A DNA stretch of 64,000 nucleotides from Affinundibacterium fentianense. Lineage in GTDB: Bacteria > Pseudomonadota > Gammaproteobacteria > Burkholderiales > Burkholderiaceae_D. A model generated the notes under the pieces. That model did no database searches and was not told the origin of the DNA. It worked only from the letters and a program-made list of their open reading frames with translations. Both the position numbers and the translations under genes were made by a program. This document shows, piece by piece, positions 47,542 through 57,861 of this stretch (the stretch's first letter is position 1; each line of letters begins with the position of its first letter). The stretch is taken from contig NZ_JAGSPJ010000005.1 in NCBI RefSeq assembly GCF_018139545.1, forward strand, positions 389,139-453,138, given 5' to 3'.

Positions 47542-48399
47542 TTAGAGTTCAGTTCGGATGCTAAATAGTTCAGGGAAAAGAACAACATCGAGCATTTTCC
47601 GTAAATAGCTAACGCCCGCTGTGCCGCCTGTTCCAGTTTTAAAGCCAATGATACGCTCAACCGTAGTGACATGGCGGAAGCGCCAAATTCGAAAAGCGGT
47701 CTCCATATCAACCAATTTTTCAGCTAACTCGTAAAAGACCCAATGCTGCTCTGGCGCTTTGTATACCTGTTGCCATGCTTGCTTCACCGACTCATTCGCG
47801 ACCACCGTTTTCGTCCAATCGAGTTGTAAGCGTTCAGGGTCAATCGCGAAGCCATTTCTTGCCATGAACATAATCGTTTCGTCGTAAATCGATGGGGAAC
47901 TCAGTGCTGCTTCCAGACTAGCGTAAGCCTCAGGCACCTTTTCGTGAACTTGCAACAAAGTAGCATTTTTGTTGCCTAAAAGGTATTCGAGCTCGCGGTA
48001 TTGATGAGATTGAAATCCTGAAGAATTCCCAAGGTAAGGCCGAATGGCTGTGTATTCACTCGGAGTCATAGTGGCCAGCACATCCCAAGCATGAACGAGT
48101 TGATCCATGATTCGCGCCACGCGTGAGAGCATTTTGAACGCTGGGGGGAGATCTCCTTGCCGAATTTGTTGGCGCACTGCATGTAATTCATGCAACATTA
48201 ATTTGATCCACAATTCACTAGTTTGATGTTGAATGATAAATAACATCTCGTTGTGATTTGGCGAACGTGGATGCTGCGCGGACAGTATTTGGTCAAGTCC
48301 AAGGTAGTCGCCATAACTCATGTCTTTTTTGAAATCGAGTTTGGCCCCGTGCCATGACATCGGGCATTGGGACTCAGGTGCGGGGGGAGAGTCAGACAT
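47542..48399 (-). CDS. kynA: Tryptophan 2,3-dioxygenase
   Basis: Heme enzyme of 285 residues that opens the indole ring of tryptophan to N-formylkynurenine. The family pattern is complete: [33 protein letters not shown] with the substrate His, [40 protein letters not shown] with the heme-ligand His, and [10 protein letters not shown]. It follows kynU by 78 bases on the same strand. Its product still needs a formamidase (KynB) before KynU can act, and no kynB is encoded in this window. Confidence 0.98.
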   Translation of the reverse strand: MSDSPPAPESQCPMSWHGAKLDFKKDMSYGDYLGLDQILSAQHPRSPNHNEMLFIIQHQTSELWIKLMLHELHAVRQQIRQGDLPPAFKMLSRVARIMDQLVHAWDVLATMTPSEYTAIRPYLGNSSGFQSHQYRELEYLLGNKNATLLQVHEKVPEAYASLEAALSSPSIYDETIMFMARNGFAIDPERLQLDWTKTVVANESVKQAWQQVYKAPEQHWVFYELAEKLVDMETAFRIWRFRHVTTVERIIGFKTGTGGTAGVSYLRKMLDVVLFPELFSIRTEL

Positions 48400-48477
48400 G
48401 TTTGCATTTCACTTTCAGTAGGAAATAAGTTGATTAGGGCCATATGGCTCGCTTCGTTTTGGGATGTTCAAAATGAA

Positions 48478-49734
48478 CTATGTCACCACATTTCTTTGGA
48501 TGTTCTTGTCATACAGCTGTTTGTCGAGAATGTCGCTTAAATGTTCCACTGCGTCCCAAACATCGGTGAAGCTTGTGTATAGCGGCGTAAATCCAAAACG
48601 CATAATGCCCGGTTCACGATAATCGCCGATCACTTGACGTGCAATGAGCGCTTGGATAATTGCGTAAGCATGCTCATGTTTAAAACTTACATGGCTACCG
48701 CGATGCTGGTGGCTCCGTGGAGTGACCAATTCGAGCTGATGAGAGGCGCATACATGTTCGACGCGTTGGATGAAGAGATCGGTTAACGCAAGGGACTTAT
48801 CTCGAATAGTTTGCATGTTTGTTCGAGCGAAGAGATCCAAGCCAGATTCAATCATGGCTAAAGACACGATTGGTTGTGTACCACACAGAGCTCTTCGAAT
48901 ACCTGGTGTCGCTTCGAAATGTGTTTGCATGGCAAACGGTGCTGCATGTCCCCACCAACCCGTTAATGGATGCGCAAATTGGGCTTGGTGACGATGCGGA
49001 ACCCAGATAAATGCTGGCGCACCTGGACCACCATTGAGGTACTTGTAGCAACAACCCACTGCAAAGTCGGCATTTGCCTTATTCAATTCAACTGGAACTG
49101 CGCCAGCTGAGTGCGCAAGATCCCAGATACACATGGCACCATGCTGATGTGCTTGCGCAGTGACATACTGCATATCATGTAGATATCCGCTTCGATAATT
49201 TACGTGTGTTAACATGACAAGCGCGGTGTCGTCGTTGATAGATGTCGCAAGATCCTCGGGTGATTCGATGAGTTGAATATGGTATCCGCGATCTAGCCAG
49301 CGTGTGATTCCTTCTGCCATGTAGATGTCAGTTGGAAAATTGCTACTTTCCGTAATAATTGTCTTTTTGTGTGCAGTTGCGGGATCGCGAGCTTGAATGT
49401 CCAGTGCGGCAGCGATTGCCTTAAAGAGATTGATCGAAGTCGTGTCAGTAACAACGACTTCATTTGGATCCGCACCGATCAGTGGAGCAAGTTGATTTCC
49501 CAAGCGAGAGGGTAAGTCAAACCAGCCAGCCGTATTCCAGCTCTTAATTAGATCGTTTCCCCATTCGTTTTCGATGACATGTTGGGCCTTGCGCATTGCC
49601 GCGTGCGGCTGAGCGCCGAGTGAGTTTCCATCTAAATAAATCATGCCATCAGCGAGGCGGAATTCTTTACGTAAATCATGCAGTGAATCGAGTTGATCCG
49701 CGGTTTGGCAAGCGTTGCGGGAGGTGAGACGCAT
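48478..49734 (-). CDS. kynU: Kynureninase
   Basis: PLP enzyme of 418 residues cleaving kynurenine to anthranilate and alanine. The ATG at 49734 has AAGGA five bases upstream (the frame from 49767 is longer but unsupported). Motifs: [12 protein letters not shown] at the N-terminus, [11 protein letters not shown] for PLP ring binding, and the Schiff-base Lys in [16 protein letters not shown]-terminal [18 protein letters not shown] is typical. It is the first gene of the kynU-kynA unit and is divergent from an Lrp-type regulator, which probably controls it. Confidence 0.97.
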   Translation of the reverse strand: MRLTSRNACQTADQLDSLHDLRKEFRLADGMIYLDGNSLGAQPHAAMRKAQHVIENEWGNDLIKSWNTAGWFDLPSRLGNQLAPLIGADPNEVVVTDTTSINLFKAIAAALDIQARDPATAHKKTIITESSNFPTDIYMAEGITRWLDRGYHIQLIESPEDLATSINDDTALVMLTHVNYRSGYLHDMQYVTAQAHQHGAMCIWDLAHSAGAVPVELNKANADFAVGCCYKYLNGGPGAPAFIWVPHRHQAQFAHPLTGWWGHAAPFAMQTHFEATPGIRRALCGTQPIVSLAMIESGLDLFARTNMQTIRDKSLALTDLFIQRVEHVCASHQLELVTPRSHQHRGSHVSFKHEHAYAIIQALIARQVIGDYREPGIMRFGFTPLYTSFTDVWDAVEHLSDILDKQLYDKNIQRNVVT

Positions 49735-49964
49735 GTTGATCCTTTTTGTTGCGCTTAATTGACCCAAAAGTGAGTAGCATTTGTCCGTTTCAACACAAAA
49801 TAGTGCGTCAGTTTACGGACTCGATGAGTGATCTTCAATAGTGAGAAATAATTTACTATTTTATGTCGAAATTCTTGGTCTGTTCTTGCAAACGAAAGCA
49901 TAATTTTGACTAATTTTAGAATATTATGTCGCCTTGCTTACAAATAATGATGGAAGTCACCAAA

Positions 49965-50444
49965 ATGCAATTGGATGCGACAGATATTAAAATCTTGCAG
50001 CTATTACAGACCGATGCACGTATAAGCAATCAAGAGTTGGCAGAAAGAGTTTTTCTTTCGCCTTCTTCTTGTTTGCGGCGAGTCCGAATTTTGGAAGAGC
50101 ATGGTATCGTGAAGAACTATGCTGCAGTCTTGAATCCCCATGTTTTGGGACTTGAAGTCGAAGCGTTTGTGCAAGTGACGATGCGACGAGATGTCGAGCA
50201 TTGGCATGAAAATTTTTCCCATGCCATGCAAAGTTGGTCTGAAGTGGTCAGTTCCTACATTATTACTGGCGACGCGAATTATCTTTTGCATGTGCGCGCA
50301 AGAAATTTAAAGCACTATTCCAGTTTTGTTTTGGAGCGTTTATACAAAACAGCTGGCGTTCTCGATATACGTTCCAATATTGTATTGCAAACACTTAAAG
50401 ACAGTAGCGAATTGGGTCCCGAACTACTGATTGATGCCTCATGA
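49965..50444 (+). CDS. kynR: Lrp/AsnC-family regulator of kynurenine genes
   Basis: 159 residues: winged helix-turn-helix (about 5-60, DIKILQLLQTDARISNQELA; SSCLRRVRILEEHGIV) and an AsnC ligand-binding/RAM domain (about 75-150). The ATG at 49965 has GGAAG eight bases upstream; earlier in-frame starts at 49926 and 49947 are less likely. It is divergent from kynU with about 230 bases between, the arrangement known for KynR of Burkholderia and Pseudomonas, which activates kyn genes in response to kynurenine. The symbol is by context and family. Confidence 0.85.
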   Translation: MQLDATDIKILQLLQTDARISNQELAERVFLSPSSCLRRVRILEEHGIVKNYAAVLNPHVLGLEVEAFVQVTMRRDVEHWHENFSHAMQSWSEVVSSYIITGDANYLLHVRARNLKHYSSFVLERLYKTAGVLDIRSNIVLQTLKDSSELGPELLIDAS

Positions 50445-51291
50445 AAGAGTGGTGTTGATACCGCTCATTTTGTGTACCTGCAGAATACTCTCCCAGTTCT
50501 AGCAATGGGGGATACTACCTCGAGGTATTTGAAACTTAAAATTGCTAGATCGAAACTGTCGTGTCTCGGTTGAAAGGCGAAAAGTAAGCAGCCTGAAAGT
50601 TTGATCAACTAATGCCATTTTTACCTTGGATGTCTTTTGCGTGATGCCGGCTGGGTTTCGGATATTAATTACGTTTAAGCTATTGAGTTGCGGAGTTCGT
50701 TTGGAATTGAAGTTTGCGTAGCGAACTGTAATAAGTGGGAATCCAGTTGGAAGTCATCCCGCATGAAAATTTGATAGTCGTTACCATCTAATGAAATTCA
50801 ATGAGATTGAACTGAGGTTGAATCAAAGTTGAATCAAGGCTGAACATAAGGTCAACGAGCCCCGAGTGTACTGTGGATGTAAAGAAGGATATTGGGTTGA
50901 CGTTCCTGATTGGAAGTTAGATTTGAATTTCGCTCGTTAAATCTAGTTTGATGGGGCGTTAAATTTAAGTCGTTGGCGCCGAGTAGTTGGATTCAATAGA
51001 CTTCGCATCTGTTCTCATTTTGTTTTATTCGGTTCGCACCCTCAATCTCGAAAAGAAAAGTCGCTACTAAGTCATATCGATTCCTCTACCTACATGTCAA
51101 ATCAGTTTAGTTTATTTGGGAAGAGCCATACAAAATTTTGGGGGCGAATTTTTAGTCGGACGGAGAATGGAAGCAAATTTATGCGAGAATCGGTAGTGTA
51201 ATTGGCCACTGTATCAGCTTGGGTAAATTTTATTTTTTGTATGTTCTTGAATGGTATGCGTATGTTTTTCCAGATTACTTATTGAAGTTCG
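50445..51291. other. Long intergenic region between kynR and the aldolase gene
   Basis: About 850 bases with no open frame that looks coding. It holds a run of degenerate 11-base units near 50817-50853 (GTTGAATCAAA, GTTGAATCAAG and weaker neighbours). It could be decayed sequence; I recognise no specific remnant. Confidence 0.45.
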
Positions 51292-51927
51292 ATGAAATCA
51301 CTTTCTAGTTATATGTCCAGCTTGCCGCTGCTGGCGATTTTACGCGGCGTACAAACCTCAGAATGCCTAGCAATTGCCGATGCACTAGTCGATGCTGGTT
51401 TTCGATGCATTGAGATTCCATTGAATTCGCCACAGGCGATGAAAAGTATCGAACTGTTAGCGAAACATTTTCCCGATGACGTTTTATTTGGTGCTGGGAC
51501 CGTAATGACTGAAACTCAAGTGGAGCAAGTGTATCAGTCAGGAGGACGCTTGATCGTCATGCCGCATACAGATATTGGTGTAATTGGTGCGGCAAAGCGG
51601 CGCGGTATGATTTGTGCACCAGGTGTTGCAACCTTGACGGAGGCGTTTTCGGCCCTAGAAGCAGGTGCTGATGCTTTGAAATTATTTCCCTCAGAAAGCG
51701 TGCCACCTGCTGTATTGAGAGCGTGGCGAACTGTGTTACCTCCCGATGCACTTTGTCTTCCCGTTGGTGGCGTGAAGCCAGAAGACATGGCCGCATACAT
51801 CGACGCTGGTGCGAGTGGATTTGGACTTGGATCTAATTTATACCGGCCTGGAAATAGTTCTGAGTCTGTTTCCAATAACGCGCATGGATACATCGCAGCG
51901 CTAAAAGCAATACGAAGTCTGAAATGA
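51292..51927 (+). CDS. dgoA: 2-dehydro-3-deoxy-6-phosphogalactonate aldolase (KDPG/KDPGal family)
   Basis: Class I aldolase of 211 residues with LLAILRGVQTSE and Glu in IEIPLNSPQAMKSIE. It has FGAGTVMTETQV, the Schiff-base Lys in ADALKLFPSE, and the phosphate loop LPVGGVKPEDM...GFGLGSNLYRPG. The IPLNSP and GSNLYRPG variants fit the phosphogalactonate branch better than the phosphogluconate branch. It cleaves KDPGal to pyruvate and glyceraldehyde-3-phosphate at the end of the De Ley-Doudoroff route. The kinase (dgoK), dehydratase (dgoD) and transporter that usually accompany it are absent here. Confidence 0.9.
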   Translation: MKSLSSYMSSLPLLAILRGVQTSECLAIADALVDAGFRCIEIPLNSPQAMKSIELLAKHFPDDVLFGAGTVMTETQVEQVYQSGGRLIVMPHTDIGVIGAAKRRGMICAPGVATLTEAFSALEAGADALKLFPSESVPPAVLRAWRTVLPPDALCLPVGGVKPEDMAAYIDAGASGFGLGSNLYRPGNSSESVSNNAHGYIAALKAIRSLK

Positions 51928-51994
51928 AATAGTTCTGTAGTCGACTTGCGCGTGATGTTATTGCACTAGTGTGACGCATTCTTTCATTTCACTG

Positions 51995-52031
51995 AAGCCC
52001 GCATTCATAAAATTTTTTTTGAGGCGGGCTT
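51995..52031 (+). terminator. Weak terminator-like hairpin after dgoA
   Basis: AAGCCCGC and GCGGGCTT pair around a 21-base AT-rich loop, followed by only a short AT stretch. It likely separates dgoA from the TonB receptor. Confidence 0.5.
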
Positions 52032-52200
52032 AATTATTTGTCGCTGTTGCCTTTTTTAATTCCCCTTTATTCTTAAGTTGGCTGGCATCGTTGGTGCCAC
52101 GTTGGTTGCTACGGGTTTCGTATCGAATGGTCTTGCGGTTTCGATGTGCAAACTTTATGTCAGCAGCCACCTAAGTTGATTGTAAAAAATGGAGAAGAAA

Positions 52201-55161
52201 ATGAGACTGACAAAAATTGCTGCGGCGATGCTGGCGATAGGCTTTGCATCGAGTAGTCTGGCCGCGGATGATGAAGACAAGAAACAGGAAAAAGTGCAAC
52301 GAGTCGAAGTAACTGGCTCGAGTATTAAACGGGTGAATACTGAAACAGCATCGCCTGTGCAGGTAATTGATGCCAAGCAAATTGAAAATATGGGGGCCCG
52401 CACTTTACTGCAAGTGCTCGATAATTTGCCCGCAGCTCGCCCCGCTCAGCAAGATTTTCGGTCCATGTTCACGGGCTCAGACGGCGCCTCTCAAGCCAAT
52501 CTTCGGGGGCTGGGTGCGCAAGGTACTTTGATTTTATTGAATGGTCGTCGTCTTTCCTTTTATGGCGCACCAGAAGGTTTTCAAACGCAGTTTGTCAATA
52601 TTGATGCAATTCCTGCCGCTGCGATTGAACGGATGGAAATACTCACAGATGGTGCTTCTGCGGTGTACGGTTCTGACGCGGTAGCTGGTGTCATCAATAT
52701 TATTACGAAGAAGTCGTATAAGGGTATCGAGGCGAGTGCCACGATTGATACTTCAAGCGAGGTAAAGTCGTATGGTGAGAAGCAGGCTAGTGCTCTGTTT
52801 GGTTTTGGTGATTTAGCGAAAGATAATTTTAATATTTATGGTTCAGTTAACTTGTATCAACGCGACCGAATTGCATTAGAAGATACTTATCTCAAACGCC
52901 CTGATCAGTTTTATAAAAATAATCCGAGTTACGTCAGTGGTTTTCGAATTAAGGAGGGAAGTCAACCTGGTATCTTGAATCCAGGAACGTTCTTCGTATT
53001 CGACAAGAACGCGAATAATAAGCGTTATCAACAAGCCGTTCCGGGCTGTTCTAATGCCATTGTCGAAAGTGCGGGCACCCGGTGCGTCTGGAATACCTTG
53101 CCCTACTCGTTGGATACAGGACCCAAATCTGACCGAGCAACTATTTTCTTAAGTGCGCGTGCCAATCTTTCTTCGGAATGGGAAGGTTTTGGCGAGTTGG
53201 CTTACACTGATATCGATATGCGCGGTGAGAATGGTCCTCGTTCTTTCAGTAGCGGCGGTGGGACAGCAAACTGGTATTCGCGCAATACTGGAACCACGTT
53301 AAATACTTTCTCTTATCCCTATTTGGGGCCTAACAATGTCTATTTGAAGAATCTAAGTCAAGATTTGAAAGACAAAATGGGAGGTGCTGCAGGTTTGACT
53401 TACTTGATGCAAGATGCTCCTGGGCATTTTGGTCAACGTAATACCGATAAGACTTATCGGGCCATGGCGGGAGTACGCGGAGCGTTAGGGCAGTGGGACT
53501 TCGAATCAGCATTGGCGGTGGCCGGCAGCCATTCAACTTTATTCCAAACAGTCAACGTGAATAAGGATGGATTTGAAAAAGCATTTGGTCCGTTCACTGT
53601 GGATCCTGTGACTAAACGAACCTACATCGCAGATAATCCCGCGTATCAATTCGGTGTGATGAGTGAAAAAAATGCTGCGCTTTTGCGTCAGGCTTATCCT
53701 ACCTTTGATATTCAGTCCTGGACACAATTGGTGACATGGGACGCGAAAGTCGAAGGCGCTTTGTTTAAGATGCCAGCAGGTGAAGCACGCGCGGCTTTTG
53801 GCGTCAATGTTATGCGTGAGCAGTTCGAGACACCGGGGAATAAAGATGCTGCGGACGGTAAAATAACTCAGCAGGGCGGTTCGTGGTTTGATGGTTCTCG
53901 AACCATTGCTGCGGTCTTTGGCGAAGCGATTTTCCCGATAGCGAAGAACTTTGAAGTCAATACGGCTGCACGTGTCGATAAGTACCCCAACTTTGCCGCC
54001 AATCTCGCCCCCAAAGTTGGTCTCACTTATCGACCAATTGAAGATTTGCTTGTCCGTAGTACTTATTCGCAAGGTTTTCGTGCGCCCAATTTAGCAGAGT
54101 CAGGAATTGGCGGCGTTTATGCGCAAAGAGGCGGAATGCGTGACACGGTACGTTGTGATGAAACAAATGCGATCGCTAAATTGCTAATGAAATCAGTGAG
54201 TGGAACGGACCAAGAACTCGGAAAATCTTTATTAAATTCCAACTGCAGTATTAATATTGGCGGCCTCACGCCGCCGAACCCTAATTTGCAACCTGAGAAG
54301 GCGAAGATCAGTACTTTGGGGCTTGTTTACCAGGCTAGCAAACAGTTCGATATTTCTGCTGATTATTGGTTTGTCTATCGTCGGAATGAGATCGTACGCC
54401 AAGATTTCACTGAAGTTTACGATGACGCCGTAGAAAAATATGGGCCAGCATTGATTGGTGCGCCGAATGCGGTCCGTGCTCCGATTACAGACTTTGACAA
54501 AGCCAATATGGCGGCTGTTGCGAGTATGTGCGCAAATGCTGCGAATGCAGCGGCTTGTGCTAGTGGTGTGCCCAAATATTCGGTTGGGATTTTGGCAGGC
54601 TTGACAAATAAATATATGAATCGAGGTCGAACCTTAATCGATGGTTTTGATGTCGATGCACATGCTCGTTTTAATTTGGGTCAATACGGCAAGCTCAATT
54701 TCGGAACTTCAGCGACAATCATGAATCGGAATGCCTATAATGGCGATGATGGATATGGATTTTCGCAAAACTATGTTGGCTATTACGGCAATCCAAAATT
54801 GCGCGCCAATCTGAATGTTGACTGGCAATACGGAAATTTTTCTACTAGCATTTTTGTGAACTACACTGGTGGTACAAAGTGGGCCTATGACAAAAATGAC
54901 GAGGAAAATAACAACCCCGAATCTTGTACTGCGGCAGACGTTCCGGTAGCCCCGAACAATTGTGGTGGTGCTCCTTCGTTTAAGACCGTGAATTTGGGAT
55001 TGGGTTGGACGCCAGTGAAAAACCTGCGTCTTGGATTGAATATTAAAAATGTTCTCAATACCAAACCCTTCTACGATCCTTATGGTTGGGAAGGATACAA
55101 CCATGCTTTGAATTTATTTGGTCGAAGTTTGAGTATTTCTGCGAGCTATAAATTCATGTAG
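52201..55161 (+). CDS. TonB-dependent outer-membrane receptor
   Basis: 986 residues from the ATG at 52201; GGAG at 52191-52194 supports it over the ATG at 52189. Signal peptide MRLTKIAAAMLAIGFASSSLA. The mature N-terminus carries QRVEVTGSSIKR, a plug with LILLNGRRLSFYGAP and ILTDGASAVYGSDAVAGVINII, then a large barrel with STYSQGFRAPNLAESG and a C-terminal YKFM ending. It differs from the first receptor mainly in the barrel. It follows dgoA on the same strand after a weak terminator. A carbohydrate ligand is possible from this context but not shown. Confidence 0.95.
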   Translation: MRLTKIAAAMLAIGFASSSLAADDEDKKQEKVQRVEVTGSSIKRVNTETASPVQVIDAKQIENMGARTLLQVLDNLPAARPAQQDFRSMFTGSDGASQANLRGLGAQGTLILLNGRRLSFYGAPEGFQTQFVNIDAIPAAAIERMEILTDGASAVYGSDAVAGVINIITKKSYKGIEASATIDTSSEVKSYGEKQASALFGFGDLAKDNFNIYGSVNLYQRDRIALEDTYLKRPDQFYKNNPSYVSGFRIKEGSQPGILNPGTFFVFDKNANNKRYQQAVPGCSNAIVESAGTRCVWNTLPYSLDTGPKSDRATIFLSARANLSSEWEGFGELAYTDIDMRGENGPRSFSSGGGTANWYSRNTGTTLNTFSYPYLGPNNVYLKNLSQDLKDKMGGAAGLTYLMQDAPGHFGQRNTDKTYRAMAGVRGALGQWDFESALAVAGSHSTLFQTVNVNKDGFEKAFGPFTVDPVTKRTYIADNPAYQFGVMSEKNAALLRQAYPTFDIQSWTQLVTWDAKVEGALFKMPAGEARAAFGVNVMREQFETPGNKDAADGKITQQGGSWFDGSRTIAAVFGEAIFPIAKNFEVNTAARVDKYPNFAANLAPKVGLTYRPIEDLLVRSTYSQGFRAPNLAESGIGGVYAQRGGMRDTVRCDETNAIAKLLMKSVSGTDQELGKSLLNSNCSINIGGLTPPNPNLQPEKAKISTLGLVYQASKQFDISADYWFVYRRNEIVRQDFTEVYDDAVEKYGPALIGAPNAVRAPITDFDKANMAAVASMCANAANAAACASGVPKYSVGILAGLTNKYMNRGRTLIDGFDVDAHARFNLGQYGKLNFGTSATIMNRNAYNGDDGYGFSQNYVGYYGNPKLRANLNVDWQYGNFSTSIFVNYTGGTKWAYDKNDEENNNPESCTAADVPVAPNNCGGAPSFKTVNLGLGWTPVKNLRLGLNIKNVLNTKPFYDPYGWEGYNHALNLFGRSLSISASYKFM

Positions 55162-55183
55162 GGGTTTAATATTTAGCATCTTT

Positions 55184-55210
55184 CACCCTAGAGTCCGTTG
55201 CTCTGGGGTG
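55184..55210 (+). terminator. Hairpin after the second TonB receptor
   Basis: CACCCTAGAG and CTCTGGGGTG form a ten-base stem with one mismatch and a seven-base loop; there is only a poor T run downstream. It lies between convergent genes. Confidence 0.45.
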
Positions 55211-55300
55211 ATTCGATTTGCTGTTGATAGGAATACTAACGATACTGAATCAGATCATGTGTAAAGTAGCAGGAACGGTGTGCGAACTGACACGTTATGT

Positions 55301-55759
55301 TTAAGCACCGAGCCAAGGTAATTCCGCCGAGCACCAACCACCAATCGTCTTTCGATGTCCCAAGTGATCTTTGTCGCCCTCAAAACCCTGCAATATGTCA
55401 AAACAGGAAACATAGCCATTTTCTGTCGCTAACTTCGCCCCATGGCGCGAACGTACGCCAGAACGACATAAAAACAAAATGACAACATTTTTGTTAGGAA
55501 TTGCTGCTTCCAATTGTGAAATAAAATCTGGATTTTGCGTGCCTCCTGGGTACAAGCTCCATTGAATTGCATAGTGCTGTTCTTCTGGAATGTTAACCCG
55601 ACCAACCCAATCCCGCTCCGCATTGGTGCGTACATCGACTAAGACGATTTTCGGATCGCTTTGCAAAAGTTGAAAAGCTTCTGCTGGAGTGACCGCGCCT
55701 GCGTAGGGCAGTGATTGCTCGTGAGCACGCAAGGTAGCCTGATCAAGTATTGCTTCCAT
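55301..55759 (-). CDS. Rhodanese-like domain protein
   Basis: A 152-residue single-domain rhodanese. The active-site loop is LCRSGVRS with the persulfide Cys, preceded by LVDVRTNAERDWVGR. The C-terminal GWCSAELPW is a further conserved piece of this subgroup. It transfers sulfur or senses it; substrate unknown. Cytosolic, no signal peptide. A run of eight C at 55829-55836 (G on its own strand) lies about 70 bases upstream of the start. Confidence 0.92.
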   Translation of the reverse strand: MEAILDQATLRAHEQSLPYAGAVTPAEAFQLLQSDPKIVLVDVRTNAERDWVGRVNIPEEQHYAIQWSLYPGGTQNPDFISQLEAAIPNKNVVILFLCRSGVRSRHGAKLATENGYVSCFDILQGFEGDKDHLGHRKTIGGWCSAELPWLGA

Positions 55760-55968
55760 GTGGTATCCCTATTTTATGAGAAAGTTAATTGATTATTTGA
55801 TTTTGAATTGGCATGTGTTGTGCAACATCCCCCCCCACGCGTATCTTGATATTTGTTTTGATACCTACGTTTTGAGTGGATTGTAGCAAAGCTTGAGAAT
55901 CTGAAAAAAGGGAATCTCAGCGATATAGAGAATCTCGATTTTTTAGGAAAATGTGACGGCAAATTAAA

Positions 55969-55985
55969 TGCACATATTTAGTGCG
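55969..55985. promoter_or_regulatory. NtrC binding site 1 upstream of glnA
   Basis: TGCACATATTTAGTGCG fits the 17-base NtrC consensus TGCACC-N5-GGTGCA at 9 of 12 conserved positions. It lies about 175 bases upstream of the sigma-54 promoter. Confidence 0.75.
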
Positions 55986-55992
55986 GATAGAA

Positions 55993-56009
55993 TGCACACT
56001 ATTGGTGCG
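55993..56009. promoter_or_regulatory. NtrC binding site 2 upstream of glnA
   Basis: TGCACACTATTGGTGCG is a near-consensus NtrC site (10 of 12 conserved positions). It is 24 bases from site 1, a spacing suited to cooperative binding on nearly the same helix face. Confidence 0.85.
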
Positions 56010-56143
56010 TTTCCGCAATTTATGCTCCAAATCTGTGCATTGCATAATTAGCATTTAATCTTTGAGTTTAATTTTTCTCTCATTTGATTATATAAAACAA
56101 GGGGTTAGCGACGAGCTGTCGATTCGTAAAATGCACTTGTGGA

Positions 56144-56159
56144 TGGCACACTTTCTGCT
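56144..56159 (+). promoter_or_regulatory. Sigma-54 (-24/-12) promoter of glnA
   Basis: TGGCACACTTTCTGCT matches the -24/-12 consensus TGGCACG-N4-TTGCA/T with the invariant GG and GC exactly spaced. It is 170 bases upstream of the glnA start and 135 bases after NtrC site 2. Confidence 0.85.
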
Positions 56160-56329
56160 AATATCAACGACGTATTCTTGTTTCCATGTTGCATTGTGAT
56201 GGTGCGTCTTTGCAATCTCGGTGTCACATAGTAAAGGGAGAATAGAGATTAAAGGCGGTAAATAAACTTGATGTGGTTTTAGTAGACTTATTTTTGAACA
56301 ATGATTTTGAACGATTTAAGGAGTTTCAA

Positions 56330-57745
56330 ATGGCAATGACCCCAGCAGAAGTGTTGAAGATGGCGAAAGACAATGAAGTCAAATTCGTTGACTTTCGTTT
56401 TGCGGACACACGTGGTAAAGAACAGCACGTTACCGTGCCAATTTCCGCATTTGATATCGATAAATTCGAATCAGGCCATGCGTTTGACGGTTCTTCTATC
56501 GCTGGTTGGAAAGGAATTGAAGCATCCGATATGTTGTTGATGCCGGATCCAAATACTGCCAACATTGATCCATTCATGGAAGAAACCACATTGTTTATGC
56601 AATGTGATGTGATTGAACCTGCCGACGGTAAAGGCTATGACCGTGACCCACGTTCTATCGCAAAACGTGCAGAAGCCTATTTAAAATCCTCGGGTATCGG
56701 TGATACAGCTTACTTCGGTCCTGAGCCAGAATTCTTCATTTTTGACAGCGTACGTTGGAAAGTCGACATGTCTGGCTGTTTCGTGAAGATTGATTCTGAC
56801 GAAGCATCTTGGACAACTGGCAAAGAAATGGAAGGCGGTAACCCTGGTCACCGTCCAACTGTCAAAGGTGGTTACTTCCCAGTGCCCCCAGTCGATAGCT
56901 TTCAAGATATGCGTTCTGAAATGTGCTTGATTTTGGAATCTTTGGGCATTCCGGTAGAAGTGCATCACCATGAAGTTGCTGGTGCGGGTCAAAACGAAAT
57001 CGGCACTAAGTTTTCCACATTGGTAGAACGCGCTGACTGGACACAAAACTTGAAATACGTTGTGTGGAATGTAGCGCACACATACGGTAAGACAGCGACG
57101 TTCATGCCAAAACCAATCGTTGGCGATAACGGTTCGGGTATGCACGTTCACCAATCAATCTGGAAAGACGGTAAAAACTTGTTCGCAGGTGACGGCTATG
57201 CTGGTTTGTCTGATTTCGCGTTGTACTACATTGGCGGAATCATCAAGCATGCGAAGGCATTGAATGCGATTACTAACCCAGGTACGAACTCTTACAAACG
57301 TTTGGTTCCTGGCTACGAAGCACCAGTAAAATTGGCTTACTCTGCGAAGAACCGTTCTGCTTCGATTCGTATTCCGTACGTAGCGAATCCAAAAGCGCGT
57401 CGTGTTGAAGCGCGCTTCCCAGATCCATTGGCGAACCCATACTTGTGCTTCTCTGCATTGATGATGGCTGGTTTGGATGGTGTACAAAATAAGATTCATC
57501 CAGGTGAAGCGGCATCGAAAGATTTGTACCATTTGCCACCTGAGGAAGACGCATTGATTCCAACAGTGTGCCATTCTTTGGAGCAAGCGCTGGAAGCATT
57601 GGATAAAGATCGTGAGTTCCTGACTCGCGGTGGCGTCTTTAGTGACAGTATGATTGATGCTTACATCGAATTAAAAATGCAAGAAGTTCAACGGATGCGT
57701 ATGACCACGCACCCGGTTGAGTTTGACATGTATTACTCTTTGTAA
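56330..57745 (+). CDS. glnA: Glutamine synthetase type I
   Basis: Enzyme of 471 residues joining ammonia and glutamate. AAGGAG at 56318-56323 fixes the ATG at 56330; the frame from 56273 extends into the leader. Motifs: [16 protein letters not shown], glutamate-binding [14 protein letters not shown]-binding region with [14 protein letters not shown] and [16 protein letters not shown], and the adenylylation Tyr in [10 protein letters not shown]. GlnE-type regulation is therefore expected. Expression should be driven by NtrC and sigma-54 from sites at 55969-56159. ntrB and ntrC follow downstream. A strong terminator closes the gene. Confidence 0.98.
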   Translation: MAMTPAEVLKMAKDNEVKFVDFRFADTRGKEQHVTVPISAFDIDKFESGHAFDGSSIAGWKGIEASDMLLMPDPNTANIDPFMEETTLFMQCDVIEPADGKGYDRDPRSIAKRAEAYLKSSGIGDTAYFGPEPEFFIFDSVRWKVDMSGCFVKIDSDEASWTTGKEMEGGNPGHRPTVKGGYFPVPPVDSFQDMRSEMCLILESLGIPVEVHHHEVAGAGQNEIGTKFSTLVERADWTQNLKYVVWNVAHTYGKTATFMPKPIVGDNGSGMHVHQSIWKDGKNLFAGDGYAGLSDFALYYIGGIIKHAKALNAITNPGTNSYKRLVPGYEAPVKLAYSAKNRSASIRIPYVANPKARRVEARFPDPLANPYLCFSALMMAGLDGVQNKIHPGEAASKDLYHLPPEEDALIPTVCHSLEQALEALDKDREFLTRGGVFSDSMIDAYIELKMQEVQRMRMTTHPVEFDMYYSL

Positions 57746-57754
57746 TTAGAAATA

Positions 57755-57782
57755 AAAAAGCGGGGTTAGCCCCGCTTTTTTA
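57755..57782 (+). terminator. Intrinsic terminator after glnA
   Basis: AAAAAAGCGGGG-TTAG-CCCCGCTTTTTT: perfect stem, four-base loop and T run. Confidence 0.93.
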
Positions 57783-57861
57783 TTCAAAGTCTTATGGGTA
57801 ATTGTGCAAATTCATTGCTTGGAATACACTAAGCTCTTCGTATCCACTCTACATTATCCAT

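Larger units (their letters stand above)
55760..56143. other. Regulatory region between the rhodanese and glnA
   Basis: About 570 bases separate the two divergent starts. The right part contains the NtrC sites and sigma-54 promoter of glnA listed separately. The left part carries the eight-C run and presumably the rhodanese promoter. No gene is visible. Confidence 0.6.

Noticed and set aside
53539..54072. Minus-strand 177-codon frame inside the second TonB receptor
   Set aside because: Shadow frame opposite a well-supported receptor gene.
56681..57586. Minus-strand frames opposite glnA
   Set aside because: Composition reflects antisense of glnA; no family similarity.
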